Below are positions 13,036 through 26,605 of a DNA stretch of 64,000 bases, piece by piece. Source of the stretch: Streblospio benedicti. Its lineage: Eukaryota > Annelida > Polychaeta > Spionida > Spionidae. Positions within the stretch are counted from its first letter, which is position 1, and the number at the start of each line of letters is the position of its first letter. A program made the translations under genes and the position numbers. A model generated the notes under the pieces. That model saw nothing but the letters and a program-made list of their open reading frames with translations. It was not told where the DNA came from and made no database searches. The stretch covers positions 13,311,571-13,375,570 of the forward strand of contig CM032663.1 in the NCBI GenBank assembly GCA_019095985.1, in the 5' to 3' direction.

Positions 13036-13984
13036 GACGTAGTTTCTATTTCTAAAGACTTGCAACCGAGGGAAATTGTCTAACTTGAGAGATGCTCTCT
13101 TTATACATATGGTCTTTATTGGCAGTTATTTTGTACTTTCTCTTCTAAACCCATTCCTGACGTTTCTGTCTTATCTAAAGCCTCTTTTTTGTTGCCACCA
13201 AAAGTCGTCTGCGGGGACCAATTGTCGTCTGTTTCTCGTGAAATTGGCCAAGGAATTGAAACAGTCGCAAAATCTGATGGCGGGGGCTGCGGAAATACTC
13301 GATTTGGTGCTGGGGGAGATATGTGGGAATACTCGATTTGGCGCCGGTGGCGGGGGAGATGTGTATCTGGCGCATGGGAAGGGTGCACGCCGGGCGATGA
13401 TAGGGGAGAGACGGATGGGGACGGGTGATGATTGTGGGTGATGGATTAAAGATGGAGGGTTGGGGTGGGGGTCATGGGGGTCAGGGAAGGGTTTGGGGGG
13501 AGGACTATCAGGCAGTAGTGGATTTAAAAAATGGAGGTTGTATAAACAGCACGTCCTATGATGGCACTGAAATTACAAAAATGTATAGCCTTGCCATATA
13601 GCCTATTCTAACTGTATGGTGGTATATTGTAAAGAAAGTTTAAATATATGATTACATACCATACTGCCATCAGTTTTGATTACCCTAAGCTATAAGTGCA
13701 TAAACATACTCATCAATAGGCAGAGTGCAGTCTTTTTTTATTGTGTGTGTGTTGCCAGAGTAACAGTAGCATCACACACATTCCCGCGCTGCTTCATATT
13801 GCAATGATAACGTGCGAGGAGGCTGCTGAGTCAAGGCCGGGTCCCCGTGAGCTGAGTATATGACGGCTGAGCAGGGGCGGGGGCTATAATGGGGTTATAG
13901 TGAGCTGTTGTTGTCAGGGTTAGTGCTGGTGACGGCGTGCGAGGGTGGGCGGCTTGTTGTTATAGGATGGTAAAGGTACAGAAT

Positions 13985-14066
13985 GTGGCTCGATTATAGA
14001 GGTGGTCATTGGTAGAGAATGTGGTCCATTACAGAGGTGGTCTTAGTGGAGATTCTACAGTAGGCT
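13985..14066. repeat. TIR-1 family fragment, right half
   Basis: Two ATAGAGGTGGTC-like blocks end in GAGATTCTACAGTAG, a variant of the family's right terminus. The left half is absent. Confidence 0.45.
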
Positions 14067-14229
14067 ACTTTTAAAGTGTAACAAAATCACTGATTGAGAG
14101 AAAACAGCAATAAGGCCAGCAATATAACTTCGTCCCATTGACCCACTTACAATGAGCTGACACTGTCCTCTTCTGCTCTAATGAGTGCACCAATAACCAG
14201 CCGTTCAGCTGCCAAGTCAGGGTATTAAA

Positions 14230-14426
14230 CAGCAGAACCTCCAAGTAAGACCACCTCTATTATAAAACTACCTCTATAATTAGACCACCTCTATAATACG
14301 ACCATTTCTCAAGGTCCCCAATGCTTCATAAACAGACCACTGCGAGCCTCCATAAAGAGAAACCACCTCTATAATGAGAACACTTGAGTCCAGTGCCCCT
14401 GGTAGTCTAAGAGAGTGGTTCCATTG
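14230..14426. repeat. TIR-1 family element, nearly complete
   Basis: Left end CAGCAGAACCTCC. The interior has several tandem ACCACCTCTATAAT units, suggesting internal expansion. The right end GGTTCCATTGTA is degenerate. Length about 197 bp, similar to the copy at 1614. Confidence 0.6.
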
Positions 14427-15054
14427 TATTAGGCACCCCCCCACCCCCACCCCTCACACCCATCTGCTGCCAGCCGCCGGCCGTTGATCCCGCGCACGTG
14501 GACGTGTCACAGACAGATCCAGACTGACGTGCCCGGGATCCAGATTGAGCCTCGTAATCGCCTGTCCGAGTCCCAGGATTGCGTCTCTGGCCTCTTTCTG
14601 CTGTGTCTGTAACTGAGCCGTAACTGACAGGGTTGTTGTATGAGCTTTGAGACTTGAAAGACCCAGTAGTTTTAATCTTTTAATGACATTTTGGTGAATG
14701 TGAGCTAATTTTAGGCTCTATTCTAAGTATAAGAACCCTAAACATTTATTAAATTGGACTGACTGGCCAACGTGGAAAACCTGTGTCATGAGAAGGTGCC
14801 AATGATTTTTTGTGTCGATGTGCAGTCATCACCTTGGCCAGCTCTGAGGAATGCTAGAGCATGTATTTTGTAAAGTTGTTTTCTGCCACCTGTGATATTT
14901 CTATATCAACCTACATATGAACGTAACAGCAAAACCCCAGGCCCCTGATGATGAGATGCTGTTTCCCTGTGACATGCGCAATCCCGCCTGTCTGAAGTGA
15001 CAGGAGGCTGTTTTAATTTCACCCCCCCCCCCCGACACACCCTACTGAGACAGG

Positions 15055-15165
15055 CGGCGGCGACAGTCACGTGATAATTAGTCCTGGATCAGGCTGGATT
15101 AGGAGGGATCTGGCCGTGAGAGCGGGCCGACGCCGCCGCCGCCACTCCTGTCCTCAAACGAGGAT
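15055..15165. promoter_or_regulatory. GCC-rich cassette with GGATTA site
   Basis: A GGCGGCGGCG run, a CACGTG E-box, AGGCTGGATTAGG (GGATTA at 15096-15101, an Otx/K50-type core) and a GCCGCCGCCGCC run within about 110 bp. The same combination recurs at 24863-24930 and 43869-43960. Candidate enhancer module; function is inferred. Confidence 0.35.
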
Positions 15166-15660
15166 TCCATGCACTGGAGATGAGGCTGTGTTGGGTGGGC
15201 ACTTTCGTGTGAAAAACTTTGAGTGACCACATTATTAGGTGTGCAGTGTAGGCCATTTACAGATAGACCCAACAGTCATTTTTTAATGTCTCATTAAGAT
15301 CTTTATGAGGCAACATGTTTTAATGGGAGACTCATTTGTTTGTTGTTTGATTGTTTTGTTTTTGTTTTTTGCTAAATCTTGGAGGAGATGTATACGATAT
15401 GCATAAATTGCATACAGTGAATGTGACAGAAATGTGGGTATATATGAGAAAGGTGTCCACACTGCTTGGGTTCACTATATACCTCATATAGGGAAGGAGA
15501 GTAGCAAAAATACACCCTTTATCATATTTAGCGACAAGTCTCCACTGATTGTGCATGAACTTTCATTTTAACTATCGATTAATCAATTTGTACATTTGTA
15601 TTCCAATGAAATATGTATGCATCAACTTCCAAAAACAAAATGTCGTTTTCCTCTGTACGA

Positions 15661-15810
15661 CGATCACGTGATGTCACGCTGAGTCACGTGTCACGTCACG
15701 TGATGGATCCTCGGGTTTATTGCGCAATATTCATGCGCAGCAAATGAGCGCATCCGGCCTCCGCACGAGATTCGGCGAGATTTGACGTGATTTGACGTGA
15801 TTTGACGTGA
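15661..15810. promoter_or_regulatory. E-box and CRE-half-site cluster
   Basis: Three CACGTG E-boxes lie within 40 bp: TCACGTGA at 15664-15671, GTCACGTG at 15683-15690 and TCACGTGA at 15696-15703. They are followed by three perfect tandem copies of the 10-mer TTTGACGTGA at 15781-15810. The cluster sits about 0.8 kb upstream of the cassette exon. Such a dense bHLH-zip/bZIP array is unlikely by chance in this AT-rich intron. Confidence 0.45.
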
Positions 15811-16590
15811 TTCTCGTGATAGGTGAACCCGCAAGGCTTGACGGATCTGGAGGAAATAAGTTTTGGATCCGTGCTCGAGCATTTGTGGGTGGATTTGGGA
15901 AAAGACTTTGGGGATTTACAATGTGGTCAGGAAATACAAAATAACATGCATGGAAATTGCTGGTCTCTATTAGTTTTATTAGCGCCTGTCGGGTTGAGTT
16001 GAGACTTTGTTTGACGTGTTTCCAATGTAATATGACTGATGGCTTTGGGATTGGGAAGTATATTCAGATTAAGAGATATACAAAAAGGTCCCAGATTTTG
16101 TTATGATATGATTGATATGACATATGATTGTTGGTTAGAGCTATACAAAAGCCCATAGATATTTTGCTGCTGGGCATATATAATAGGTGGAAATCGTGTA
16201 TTTGTTATTGTGTGTAGATGGAGGTTCTTTTGAACAAAGACTGTTTTCAGATGTTTCAACCTTTTCATCATTTTTCATGTTAAAACTAATAGGTTGAGGA
16301 CTAATTCAATGTGCCATTAATTCACTAAATATCACTACTTTTTTACACGGTGAAACCATAAGGTTTGTTCAGACTTATCTATGACAACCTTATGTTTCCA
16401 CTGTAAAAAAAAGCCACACTAATAATTTTCACTTAAAATCACTTATAACTACAGGGTGTTGTTAATGTTTCACCAAAGCACTACTTCATTTCCGGTTCCT
16501 ACTAGTACAGGGTGTGGCTTTTTTATCTCTCTTGTTGCTGCTGTTGCACAGTGTTATCACTCACTCATCTGCTAACTTTGCTGGTTGCAG

Positions 16591-16668
16591 GGGAGGATGA
16601 GTTGTCTCAACAGGACCCCTCTACCCCGGGGGGCTCAGGGGACCCCAAAAAGACGCGCCCCAAGAGAG
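16591..16668 (+). CDS. Pax6: Pax6 coding exon 2: 26-codon N-terminal cassette
   Basis: Exactly 78 nt between a clear acceptor (TTGCAG, 16590) and donor (GTAAGA, 16669). It is phase 1 on both sides, so it can be skipped without changing the frame. It encodes an acidic/Ser-Gln start (GEDELSQQDPS), a flexible TPGGSGD middle and a basic end (PKKTRPKR), and its final base completes the Gly that opens the paired domain. The basic patch resembles a monopartite nuclear localisation signal and would sit directly next to the paired domain's N-terminal arm, which contacts DNA. Skipping it would join ISK directly to GHSGVNQ. I do not recognise the cassette from other Pax6 genes. Confidence 0.7.
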
Positions 16669-18244
16669 GTAAGAGGCGGTCACTAACACACTAATATACA
16701 CTAACGCGGTGGGGTCAGAGAGACTCTCTGAGCACTTTCACAATGTCAATTTTTCTTAATGTCCATTTCACTACAAAAATTGTTTTCTATATTGTTGGAG
16801 GAATCCTGTATTAAACATTGGCTCATTTTTCCTTATATTTGAAACATAGAAGCATTTTATTACATCTTATTTCCACTGAATGCTTATCTCTTGTTGGAAG
16901 ACTATTCATTAAAACAGTGAAATACTGATTTCACCTTTTTCTTTGTTAAGTTCTGTGTTGTGATTTGATTATACGCCCTCCATCATTATTGGAATCAAAA
17001 TTAAGCACCATTCAGTTGATTAGTCTTCTAACCTTTTCAATGTAGAGAATGTAATTGGGGCTAGAGAGTCTCTCTAACAGGTATACTGTAAATAGTGATG
17101 GTTTTTATATAAAAATAACATATTCCACATTTCACCTCATTTGAGATGATACTCATGATAAGAAAAATATACAGCAAGAATCAGTATTTGCAGTGGATAC
17201 AAAATCAACATAGTATTCATTGTAAAACTCATGTTCAGATTAACTAATGCTATCTATATCTTGGCATTATACCTGTAAGTTATCACTATTTAAATTGATG
17301 CATGTGATTTTTATAGTCTCAAGTATGTCAAATATATGACTAAGCTGGTGACAATATAATTGGTTGACTCTGTTTTTCTTGCTGTCATTGTTGATACAAT
17401 GTCATATAGAATATGAAGATTGTGTAAATATGAAGAAGCCATGAAACTATTCATGTGATATAATGAATGATAGCTGTTATGATATCATAGTAATATCAAG
17501 GATCATGGTTATAATATGAGTTTGATTATTCATATCTATATTTTACAATATATTCACATGTTTAATGTTTGAATATGATTTCCAATTTTCCATGCATGCA
17601 TACAAAGCTTTTTATCTTAATTTCAAACTATATTTCATAGCTTTTTATTCATTTGATTTGCTTTTATTTCATTGCAACCTCTATTCGGTCAATACCACAT
17701 AATGTTAGCAATTAATTTCTACCTCCATATCATTCAATTTCTCGGAAGCCAAATTCTCCACACTAACTACAACCCTACAACTCTCTCAATAATAGTGCTG
17801 CATGTTTCTACAACACTAAAATCACTTGTTATACTTTCAACACCAGTTTTCTAGCTCACTTAACTATCTATATGAAAACAAACTACGTCAATTGTGCATA
17901 AAATGCGCATCACTGACACTGTGACACTCGCAAACAACATTGTGTCATCATCACCCACAATATTTGGCCTGCGTGCGCACCTATGCGGAAGTTGCGCCAT
18001 TCAATCGTTTAACATCAACCAATGACCCAACAAATTGATTTTACACTACATCAGGCCGGCACTATCTCTATGCTCTATCTTTTCCCCACCTAGCTAGTAT
18101 CCCCACCACCACATCCAGCCCAAACAGCAACCCAGTCTCTCTCTATAGCTGCCTCATACCCTTTTCATTAGCATCATCAAGCCATCAGCGCTTTTTATTG
18201 CGTCTTCACTCCCACTTCAGCCATAGAACAAGTAGTTTTCAAGC

Positions 18245-18465
18245 AATTAAGGCCCGCGGCGGTTGGCTGGGCCTCTGTCTGTCCCAGCCTCCCTGGCTCT
18301 CTCAAGTGGTCCTAGTCTCAAAGCCGGGCATGTTAGATCGCCGTGGTTGAGGCGGACCGGGCCCTCGGGCGCCCGGCTCCCTGCCGCGGGAGGCCCCGGG
18401 CCTTGGGGGCTTGTTACGGGGGCCTGGAAGGGCGAGGAGGCGAGCTCACGGAGACTGCTGTTAGT
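18245..18465. other. GC- and CpG-rich island in intron 3
   Basis: GC-rich block with repeated GGGCCCGG-type text in an AT-rich surround. No consensus promoter set and no recognisable protein. Candidate regulatory island only. Confidence 0.3.
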
Positions 18466-20794
18466 GATTGTGGGGTGGGGTGGGTTTGTAAGGGGGTTGT
18501 ATTATGGAATTGGGAACTTGGATATTGTTAAGGACTGTGCATTGGAAGGAATCAATGAATAAATGTGGTCATATGCTTATACTGCTATTATATTATGTGT
18601 GATTGCAGGGTTAGGGATAGATTGATGGGTTACTGAGGGAAGTTGTATAGCCTACTGATGCAAATTTGGATGTTTGCAGTTATGTTGTTCTTAAAGGGTG
18701 CACAAATGGTATCGGGAATCAAGCACAATGTGTGTAGTCCTGATACTAATATTAGTGGGGTGTTATTAGATTGATTTCTTTGCAATGTAAGGCTTTTATA
18801 AGGATACTGGTGCAATGTTGAATGTTTGAATCTAAATAATCTGCTTCAATTGGTATTACATGGAAGCAACCATATGATACTGATGCTATTAGTGCTGGTG
18901 GGGTGTTGATGGCAATTTGATTGGCTCACAGGGGTTGGGGGATAACTGACCAGTATACTGCACTATATGGGTGAAGGTTTAAATGCTGACCATAATGACG
19001 TATATTGAATCAATCAATTAAAGTGATACTGCAAGCTGCCATTATTGCTGTGGGGTGCTGATTGCTATGGTGGGTTGGGGGTAGTGGTGAAAATTTGAAT
19101 GTTAGAACTGGCTTATTCTGTATGTGTTATATGGGTGACTGGCACATGTTAGGTTGTCTCGTGGCCACTTGAAATAACGGGGTGCTCTTCAGATAGTTAG
19201 TTTTAAATTCAAACTGTCAATTCTGACCACAAACTTGTTTATGTGTTAACACCATCCCGGTTTTTTTTTACTTATTTGGATGGGTGCTCTTCTATTAGGA
19301 TGTTAATTAAAAGATGGCGCCATGAATAATTCTATCTGTTCTGCTATATTGCTAATATCATAACTTTAACATCCTGCAGATGAATGCAAGATCAAAGTGT
19401 AAAATCAATAACTATCCTGAACATTAGAATAATCAACTCTTGTCTCAGAAACCAGACAACAGTTACCCAAGCTGCTGCTAAAGACTGTAAGAAAAACACA
19501 CAATATTGGTGTGATTCATGATTCTATTAGGCCTTATTCAGCAGCACACCTTAGATGCTGTTTTTGTTAAATTAGCAGGCTGTTCCCAAACCCGCACCAT
19601 CACCCTACAGTGGTCTACCCGGGCAACCGCCAACAGCTCTTCAGCAATCCAGCAAAACTCTGAAATGTGTGAGAAAGGCCAGGCATTGAGGACACGTAGG
19701 CTGGGTGCATGTTCTCAACATACGTGCCTTTCGGGTTCATGGAGGGAGGGTCACCACTTGAGTTCATTTTTGGCTTTGTGTGCCACTTAAGAAGGCCTGA
19801 TGTTGGTGCTGAGAGGTCCATATGGTGTGTTGAGGTTGTGTTGTTCAAAAACGTTTGTTTAAAATGACTGGCTATATGGTGTGATCATGTACAGTATAGA
19901 GATTGTGTTCAAAATGGTAAATGTTTAAAGATGACTGGCTATAGCAGCTATAATCACTTCTAAGCAATCATATGTCATGAACAATCATATGTCTATCGTT
20001 AGTGGTGGCAATATGCTGGTAGGAGAGACAGAAGGTTGGCAATTAGTTGGGAAGCTTTGGGAAACACATATTCATAACTATAAATTAACATATTATAGAA
20101 TGGCAAATACTTTGAAGCATACAGCAATGAACTGTTATCCTTATAGGTTTCAAACTGTGTCTACCAACAAGCCTCCTTTGCTTCCTTGATTTTGTTATCT
20201 AAGCATTGAAACATGACACCAGCAAATCTAAACCCTAAACCAGAATTCATTTTAAAATGATAATATTAAGCAGAAACGTTCCTAAAGCATAGTTCAACAT
20301 ATATAATAATACAAAGACATACACAGCTTTGCCTTTTCATCTATAATATCATAAAAGCAAGCTCCGTCCCCTACTGGGCCCCGCCCCCTGTCATTACCTC
20401 CCTGATCGGCCAATATTGCCCTCACCACCCCCTACTGTACCCAGAACGGCGGCAAGTTACTCCCACACCGTAAACCCCCAATACACAGTACACCTCCCTA
20501 CAATAACCACCTCTATAACACAGCCCAGTCTGCCCTTAAAACAAACACCATCACTCTGTACCTAAATGCACCTCCATTAAACCTCAATAAAACCCAAAAA
20601 CCTCTCTAAAAAGACCACTTTTCACCAACACATCTCACACCATCCCTTTAAGGAGCCCCCCTGTCCTTACCCTAAAGCCCGCCAGGGGTCCGCTCGTCCC
20701 AATACGGTGGGGGAGGATCGCCCCGATGCCGCCGACCATTCCCCTGATTGGCCCGGGGTGATAATGACCAGCCCTAAACAGCTAATGGCCGACC

Positions 20795-20835
20795 ATCACC
20801 ACCTCATGATTGATGAGGTCCCGGGTTCGAATGTC
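20795..20835 (+). repeat. Possible tRNA-like B-box remnant
   Basis: GAGGTCCCGGGTTCGAATGTCC matches a tRNA T-arm/B-box (GGTTCGAAT). No acceptor stem or A-box is visible. Probably a SINE remnant or chance match. Confidence 0.2.
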
Positions 20836-21899
20836 CACCACCATCATATCACCATCATTGGGATGTTTGGGAAGACTGTAATTACAGCATGGAGAGAGGG
20901 TTTACAACTGTGTGGAGAGTTTGGAGGCTTTTTAAAGGTTATAATTATAGCATACAGAGTCCACCACAATTTGGGGTCTTGTAAGTCAGTGATAATTGTG
21001 GTTTTTAAAGGCTGCCTTTGAGATTTCCGTGTGTATATCATAGTGTAATTGACATATGGCTTATGGAAGAGTCAGTTGTGATGGGATTTTGTGCTAGTAA
21101 CAGTCAGATTTCCTGTGGAGGGGATATAATATAGTGTGGTTTATCATGTATTAACATTGGCAAGTCATTATTCAATGGGCTTTGTACGTGTCATTGGACT
21201 TTAACCAGTACTCTATTTAAAAGGGTGGGCCTAAATCCGATGGGGTACCAACGTGCAACATCTTGATGATCACTGTATTAAATACAAATTAATAGTGAGA
21301 CCACCTCTGTGGTTAGACCGACTATAGAAGACCACATCTGTAATGGGATCCAGCAATAGTAAGTGATCATCACTTAACCACCTCAAAATATCTATCACTG
21401 TTTGTGATGTTCTTGTACTTGCCCATCCCAGAACCTCAGGCACTAGATAGTGATATGACAATGCTCTATGCCATCGCTTCACAACAAACTTTTTAAAAAC
21501 CCTAAAAATCCAAATAGTTTGGGAGTTATTTCAATTAACCCCCACCCCCACCTCCTCAAGTATAATACAGCAAACACATGATATTAAATTCCAACAGCTC
21601 CTTTGAGCGCCCTACAACCCATAATATCGCTAAACAGCCACAAACTAGTAAAAAGCCGTCTGATCGCGACCCCCCTGAGGACGCCCCGGGGCCGGCAGCT
21701 GTGACGTCACAGCGGGGGGTGGGCGATAATGAGAGAGAGCCACAATGGCGGCGGCTCTAATGAGAGGTTTATGTCACTTGCTGCAGTGAGGCTGTGGATG
21801 ATGATTATGGGGTTAGTGAGTGGCGATTGGGGAGGTGAGTGGGACGATTATTAGGGGAAGTGCTGAGATCCCTTCATACTATTGGTATGTTTGAAGCTA

Positions 21900-22072
21900 C
21901 AGTAGAACCTCTTTAAGTGAGATCAACTTCCTGGAGGTGTGGTCTTATTGGTGAATGGGTCATTTTAGGGAGGTTGGTTTTGGTCTTCGTGTGTGGGTTT
22001 TGGAATGCAGAGAATTGTATTGTTTTTTGCATAGAGGTGGTCTTATTATAGGCGTGGTCTTGATTGGAGGCA
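21900..22072. repeat. TIR-1 family element
   Basis: Left end CAGTAGAACCTC is preceded by TA. It is followed by GGTGTGGTCTTATTGG, CATAGAGGTGGTCTTATTATAGG and GTGGTCTTGATTGGAGG blocks. The right terminus is degenerate. Confidence 0.55.
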
Positions 22073-23504
22073 TCAGTGTAATTGTTGTAATCTGTTTGAT
22101 AAACTTGTATGAAGTGGTATAAGAAAATGATTAGAGGCTGGACAGGGCAGTTATTGTCCAGTATTGGTGGGGCTGTATGTGGAGGCTGTGGCATTAATAG
22201 TGATATCCTTATATAGGCTACCTATTAGGATGCACTCTACCTTTTAGAATTTTGGTCTTTATGATATTCCATTTGTCCATTACTAATAGTTTGATACCAA
22301 ATGAGTTTTGAATGATTAATAAATCATAGTATCTGCTGTAGTAGAATATGCTAAGTTGCCATTGCCTTGTGTCTGTCTCTTGAATGGTTTAAAGAAGATA
22401 TTCATAGCTTATCCTGTGGCACAGTTTGCCCAATTTTAGGGTCATCACATCATGTTTGTCTATCGGCATCTGCATGTTGACCCAAGAAGTAAACAGCACA
22501 TCCCCAGAGCTGAAAGCCAGCCACCCATTGACATGGATGGACAACAGGGGGAAATAAAGGCCATTATGGGCTCTGGCTGCATTGTGCTTATTGATAATGG
22601 AGGGAATTACAAGGCATAAGTCAGAGGCAGCAGTTTTGAATGTGCCGTCTGTCAGACCAACGTAAATAATACACAGTATATAAGGGGCTTCTCAAACAGG
22701 CCACTTTGTGTTTGTGAAGTTTACAGACGTCAGTGGAAATTCGGTTATGCTTGGACACATAGTGGACATAGCATAGAACTGCAGGTATTTTACTTCATTC
22801 TATTCATTAGTTCAATCTAAAATTATGCAGGGATGGATCCAGTTTGTTTTTTTAAATAAGGTTGGAGTAACTCTTTTTCTGCAATGTTTCCATGGAGAAT
22901 TTCCTCCTGAAAAGTCGAAACACTTTTTTCACTATTCACCCCACCCCTAACCCGGAATCCTGCCTTCTTACTGTGTTGTATCATTATATCAAGAATTATT
23001 AGTCCAAATGGAAGGCATCTTAGAAAGACAGGTGTTTACTTCTTCATACAGCCGTCCACCAACTACAGGTCCAACTGTACAGAAATGGTCACCTATCAAC
23101 TCGACCTCATCATCATCATCTCCATCCCAAAGCCTGTGGATCCTTCAAACATGTATCCCACAATGTCCATTGACTCTTGGCCATTGAGAACCATGTGCTA
23201 ATATTTACTCTCGTGTGCCACGCCCTCCAGCGGCCAGAAAGTGCACCATGGTCACGTGTTACGTCACTTCCTGTGTCTCCGTGTCACGCACTTGCTGTCC
23301 GAACCCGATGTAACGCCTCACTTGGAGGGCTGCTTTCTTACACCCCCGGGCTGTGGTGAGGGCTCCCGGGGGGTCTGGGGGATGGCTTATTAGATTGTAT
23401 CCTGCTGACCACGGGAATAGAGTGGGAAAGGTTTATTAAGTTATTTCTATTTTGGATACAGAAGCTTATAAACAGAAAATCCAGCAACGACATAATGTTC
23501 TTTG

Positions 23505-23645
23505 AATATCACAAAGAGATATGGTCCCAATAGAGAGGTGGTCCCCTCGTGGAGATTCAATGTGGGGGCCTGAATCAACAGAAAGTTGTCTCATCATATA
23601 GGTGGTCACTTAATAGAGGTGGTCCTAATTGGATGCTATACTATA
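23505..23645. repeat. TIR-1 family fragment
   Basis: Contains AATAGAGAGGTGGTCCCC and AATAGAGGTGGTCCTAATTGG blocks. No clear termini. Confidence 0.4.
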
Positions 23646-24849
23646 CTGACCATGTAATGATGTGGTCAAGGGAGCAGTGGTCATCTGGTGGTCAGTTTGG
23701 CGGCAGCTTGGGGCTATTGTGGGATGACACCGGTGTTTAGCTGGCACAGTGAGGGGGTCATCTTAATGAGGAATGGTCACTCCACGTACTGGTCAGTCTA
23801 TGTAATGATCAAAATGTAATGATGATTCTAATGATATCACTGAGAATACACTATGGACTTTACACAGAATTACACAAAATATGAGAATGTTGGTTAAATA
23901 CAAAATGCATTATACATTCTTATAGTGTATATAGGCTAGGGTTGCTGGCATTCATGGATGACTCTGGTAGTCAATATATAACTGGTCAAATTGTCATTAT
24001 GACTCTTCAAAAGATCACCATTGTCATATACAAGGTACACAGCCACTCCATACCTCTAAACGATCATAGCATCAGTGGTCAAAAACTTTAGAACCCAATG
24101 CGTTCTACATCTTATACTCCCCACAATAAGACCAACTGATATACCCGATAACATCTCCTCAGATCAAAGTCCAGCATATGCCACTGACCACCGTCTAAGC
24201 CCCACCCCGGGGCCACAGAGCCAGGCACAAGCCCCAAATCCCTAAATTGCCGCCTCTCCCTCCATCCCTAGTCTGGGCCTGACAAAGGCCCGGTCTTCGG
24301 TGAGACAGGCGCCTGCTTGTTGGGGCCGTGTAATCCCTGCATACAAGGGGCTGGTTATTGGGAGCAGGCTAATTTGGGGCTATAGTTGATGCGTGTTTGA
24401 AGGAGCCTTGTTTTATAGACGTGGATTGGTGGCTTTGTGAGGGAGACTTCAAAGGGCGGTTGGGGGTTGATATGTTGGATTCATAGGAGAGAATAGGCTT
24501 ACTTGATGTTTGGGGTTTATATGTGTGGGGTGTTTATGGGGAGATCGGAAGAGTATATAGAGCAACAGCAGTAGTAGAAGTAGCATTTTTGCAATAATAT
24601 ATAAAGGATGAAAGGTGTTTTGATCGTAACAGCAACAGCCGAAAAGCAACAAACAACAGCAACAGCGACAATAGTAGCATCAATGGCAACAACATCCTCA
24701 TTGATATACATAGACCCTTCCAACATCTAGCCTACAGTGGACAGAACCCATGGTAACATCCCATGTAACGAAAGCAATAACTTGATTATTTGCTATCACC
24801 TACTAGTCAAAGTGCACTGATACCAACAAGACAGCTCAAGCCTAAACAC

Positions 24850-24965
24850 TAATTGCTCTCCGTGACGTCACACGTCAGCTGCCGCCGCCTCCGCCGTGGG
24901 TAATCCCACCCTAATCCCTGTCTGGATTAACACCTCGGCCGCCGGCTATCGGGGCTCTATCTGTG
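24850..24965. promoter_or_regulatory. CRE plus Otx-type TAATCC cluster
   Basis: Perfect CRE TGACGTCA (24863-24870), E-box CAGCTG (24876-24881), the run GCCGCCGCCTCCGCCG (24881-24896), then TAATCC (24901-24906), TAATCC (24912-24917) and GGATTA (24924-24929). Three K50 homeodomain cores in 29 bp is a strong local cluster. Otx factors act with Pax6 in eye and brain development in many animals, so an enhancer role is plausible but inferred. Confidence 0.45.
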
Positions 24966-26445
24966 GGAACGTGGCAAGTGACGGTTTGGGCTGTGCGATG
25001 AAATTACTCTGTCACTTTTGGTCTGACTTGGTGGTGATGGGAAAAAGTGAGACTTCTCAATATGTCATAATATTTCTGGTAGTGCTTGTTGATGTGTTTG
25101 TAGTAGATTGGGGTGGTGGATACATATACTGAAAACACGTGCTTGTCAAACTAGTAGCCTAGTCGTCAATATCTGTCTAGATGACTATCTAAGAGTGTAG
25201 CATATATCAATATAGATGCTGTTTTCACTGTAGTAACCACATAAAACCATTTGTTACTATCTGTGCAGTTATAGTCCATAGACATTTACATAATGCTGTA
25301 TACACATATACTGTGCATATGTTTCAAATCACAACAAACAAGTACAACCTGAGTATAAACCATGTTGTGTCAGTATACGAGTACTGACAGTCTTCAGTAC
25401 CTCATCATCAGCACTAGTTTTGCACAGACATCAAAGTCACTAAAAAGTGGTGTAAATTGTGCTCAGGGAGAGAGATGAGAGGGACATTGGAGAGACAGGC
25501 GAGACGGGGATGGATAGGCGCCTGAAACTCGGGGATTGGGGCCTGGATGGCTGCTAATCAGGGGGTTATACTGCAAATACACCACTCAAGTGGGTGTCAG
25601 GCTCACTACATGCTTCTTAACTATGTAATGCTCTGGGTGTGTGTTAATTATTACAGCTTAGAATATATAGAGTAGTCATATTTGAAGTCAAGTTATCTTG
25701 AATATAGCAAGGATAGTGATTGGACAAGCATCATACACACTTTGATTGATGTTAGAGTATGGTTATGCTTATGATGTATGATAATCTGAATGGATATCCA
25801 AATACACTATTTTGCTCTATACATGAGAGTTATGGGTTGCTTGAGTTATCCATGAAACTTAACATAATAAGTTTTCAAACTTGAAGAGGGTATTCAGAGA
25901 GATATAAGTGCCAAACAAGTTGTCAACAGCTAAATCTTGGTTAGATGAATGAAAGCTTGAGGTTTAAAGTATCAGCTTATAAGTATAGAGGACAAATTGC
26001 AAGTGTAATATCATTACGTGTAAGTGAAATGTGAAGCCAAGTACCAGTGATGACTTTGACAATATGCACTTGGTTACAACACCCAGATTGTTTCAGAAAA
26101 CAAGGCCATCATTCTAGTCATTGTGCCTTGCAAATTGAAACATTAAAATATTGAAATGCTCCAAACCTTACTATAACAAGCAGACATGCTGCTTTCAATA
26201 CATGGAAACATTGGCCAAGAATGTTGAACACAAATATCTGTGGCTGGGGCCTGAATTATTATATTAAAGCTCACAACAATGGGTAAACAAACTTCAAAGT
26301 TTAGCCAAAAGCCAAATAAAGAGCATTTTGCTGGAAATCCATTCACTAATCTATTATTTGATGATCTCCATAATGGCCCTTGTGCTAATTGAGTGTTGTA
26401 TCAAAGGCCTGGGGTAGTGAATGGTCAAGCACTGACCACTATTTT

Positions 26446-26605
26446 ACAGTATAACTTCTCTATCACGACCAACTAGCGATCTGACCTCAAGTGGTCCCAA
26501 ATAGAAGGGTGGTCCGTTTATATAGAGATTCTCATTAGTGGGCTCCTTATGAAAGTGCTCATCACATGGAGGTGGTCTCATTAAAGAGGTATGGTCTTCA
26601 TTGCC
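26446..26605. repeat. TIR-1 family element, degenerate
   Basis: Starts CAGTATAACTTCTC, with GTGGTCCCAAATAGAAGG, GGAGGTGGTCTCATTAAAG and related blocks. The right end is eroded. Confidence 0.45.

Larger units (their letters stand above)
10378..16590 (+). other. Intron 2 of Pax6
   Basis: About 6.2 kb. Contains TIR-1 copies near 12956-13035, 13985-14066 and 14230-14426, a GCC-rich block with a GGATTA site at 15055-15165, and the E-box/CRE cluster at 15661-15810. The rest is AT-rich unique-looking DNA with C/G homopolymer runs. The acceptor end has a good branch-like CTAAC at about 16572 and TTGCAG at the junction. No other exon was recognised. Confidence 0.55.

Noticed and set aside
20795-20835. 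tRNA gene suggested by GGGTTCGAAT
   Set aside because: No complementary acceptor stem, D-arm or anticodon arm can be built around it.
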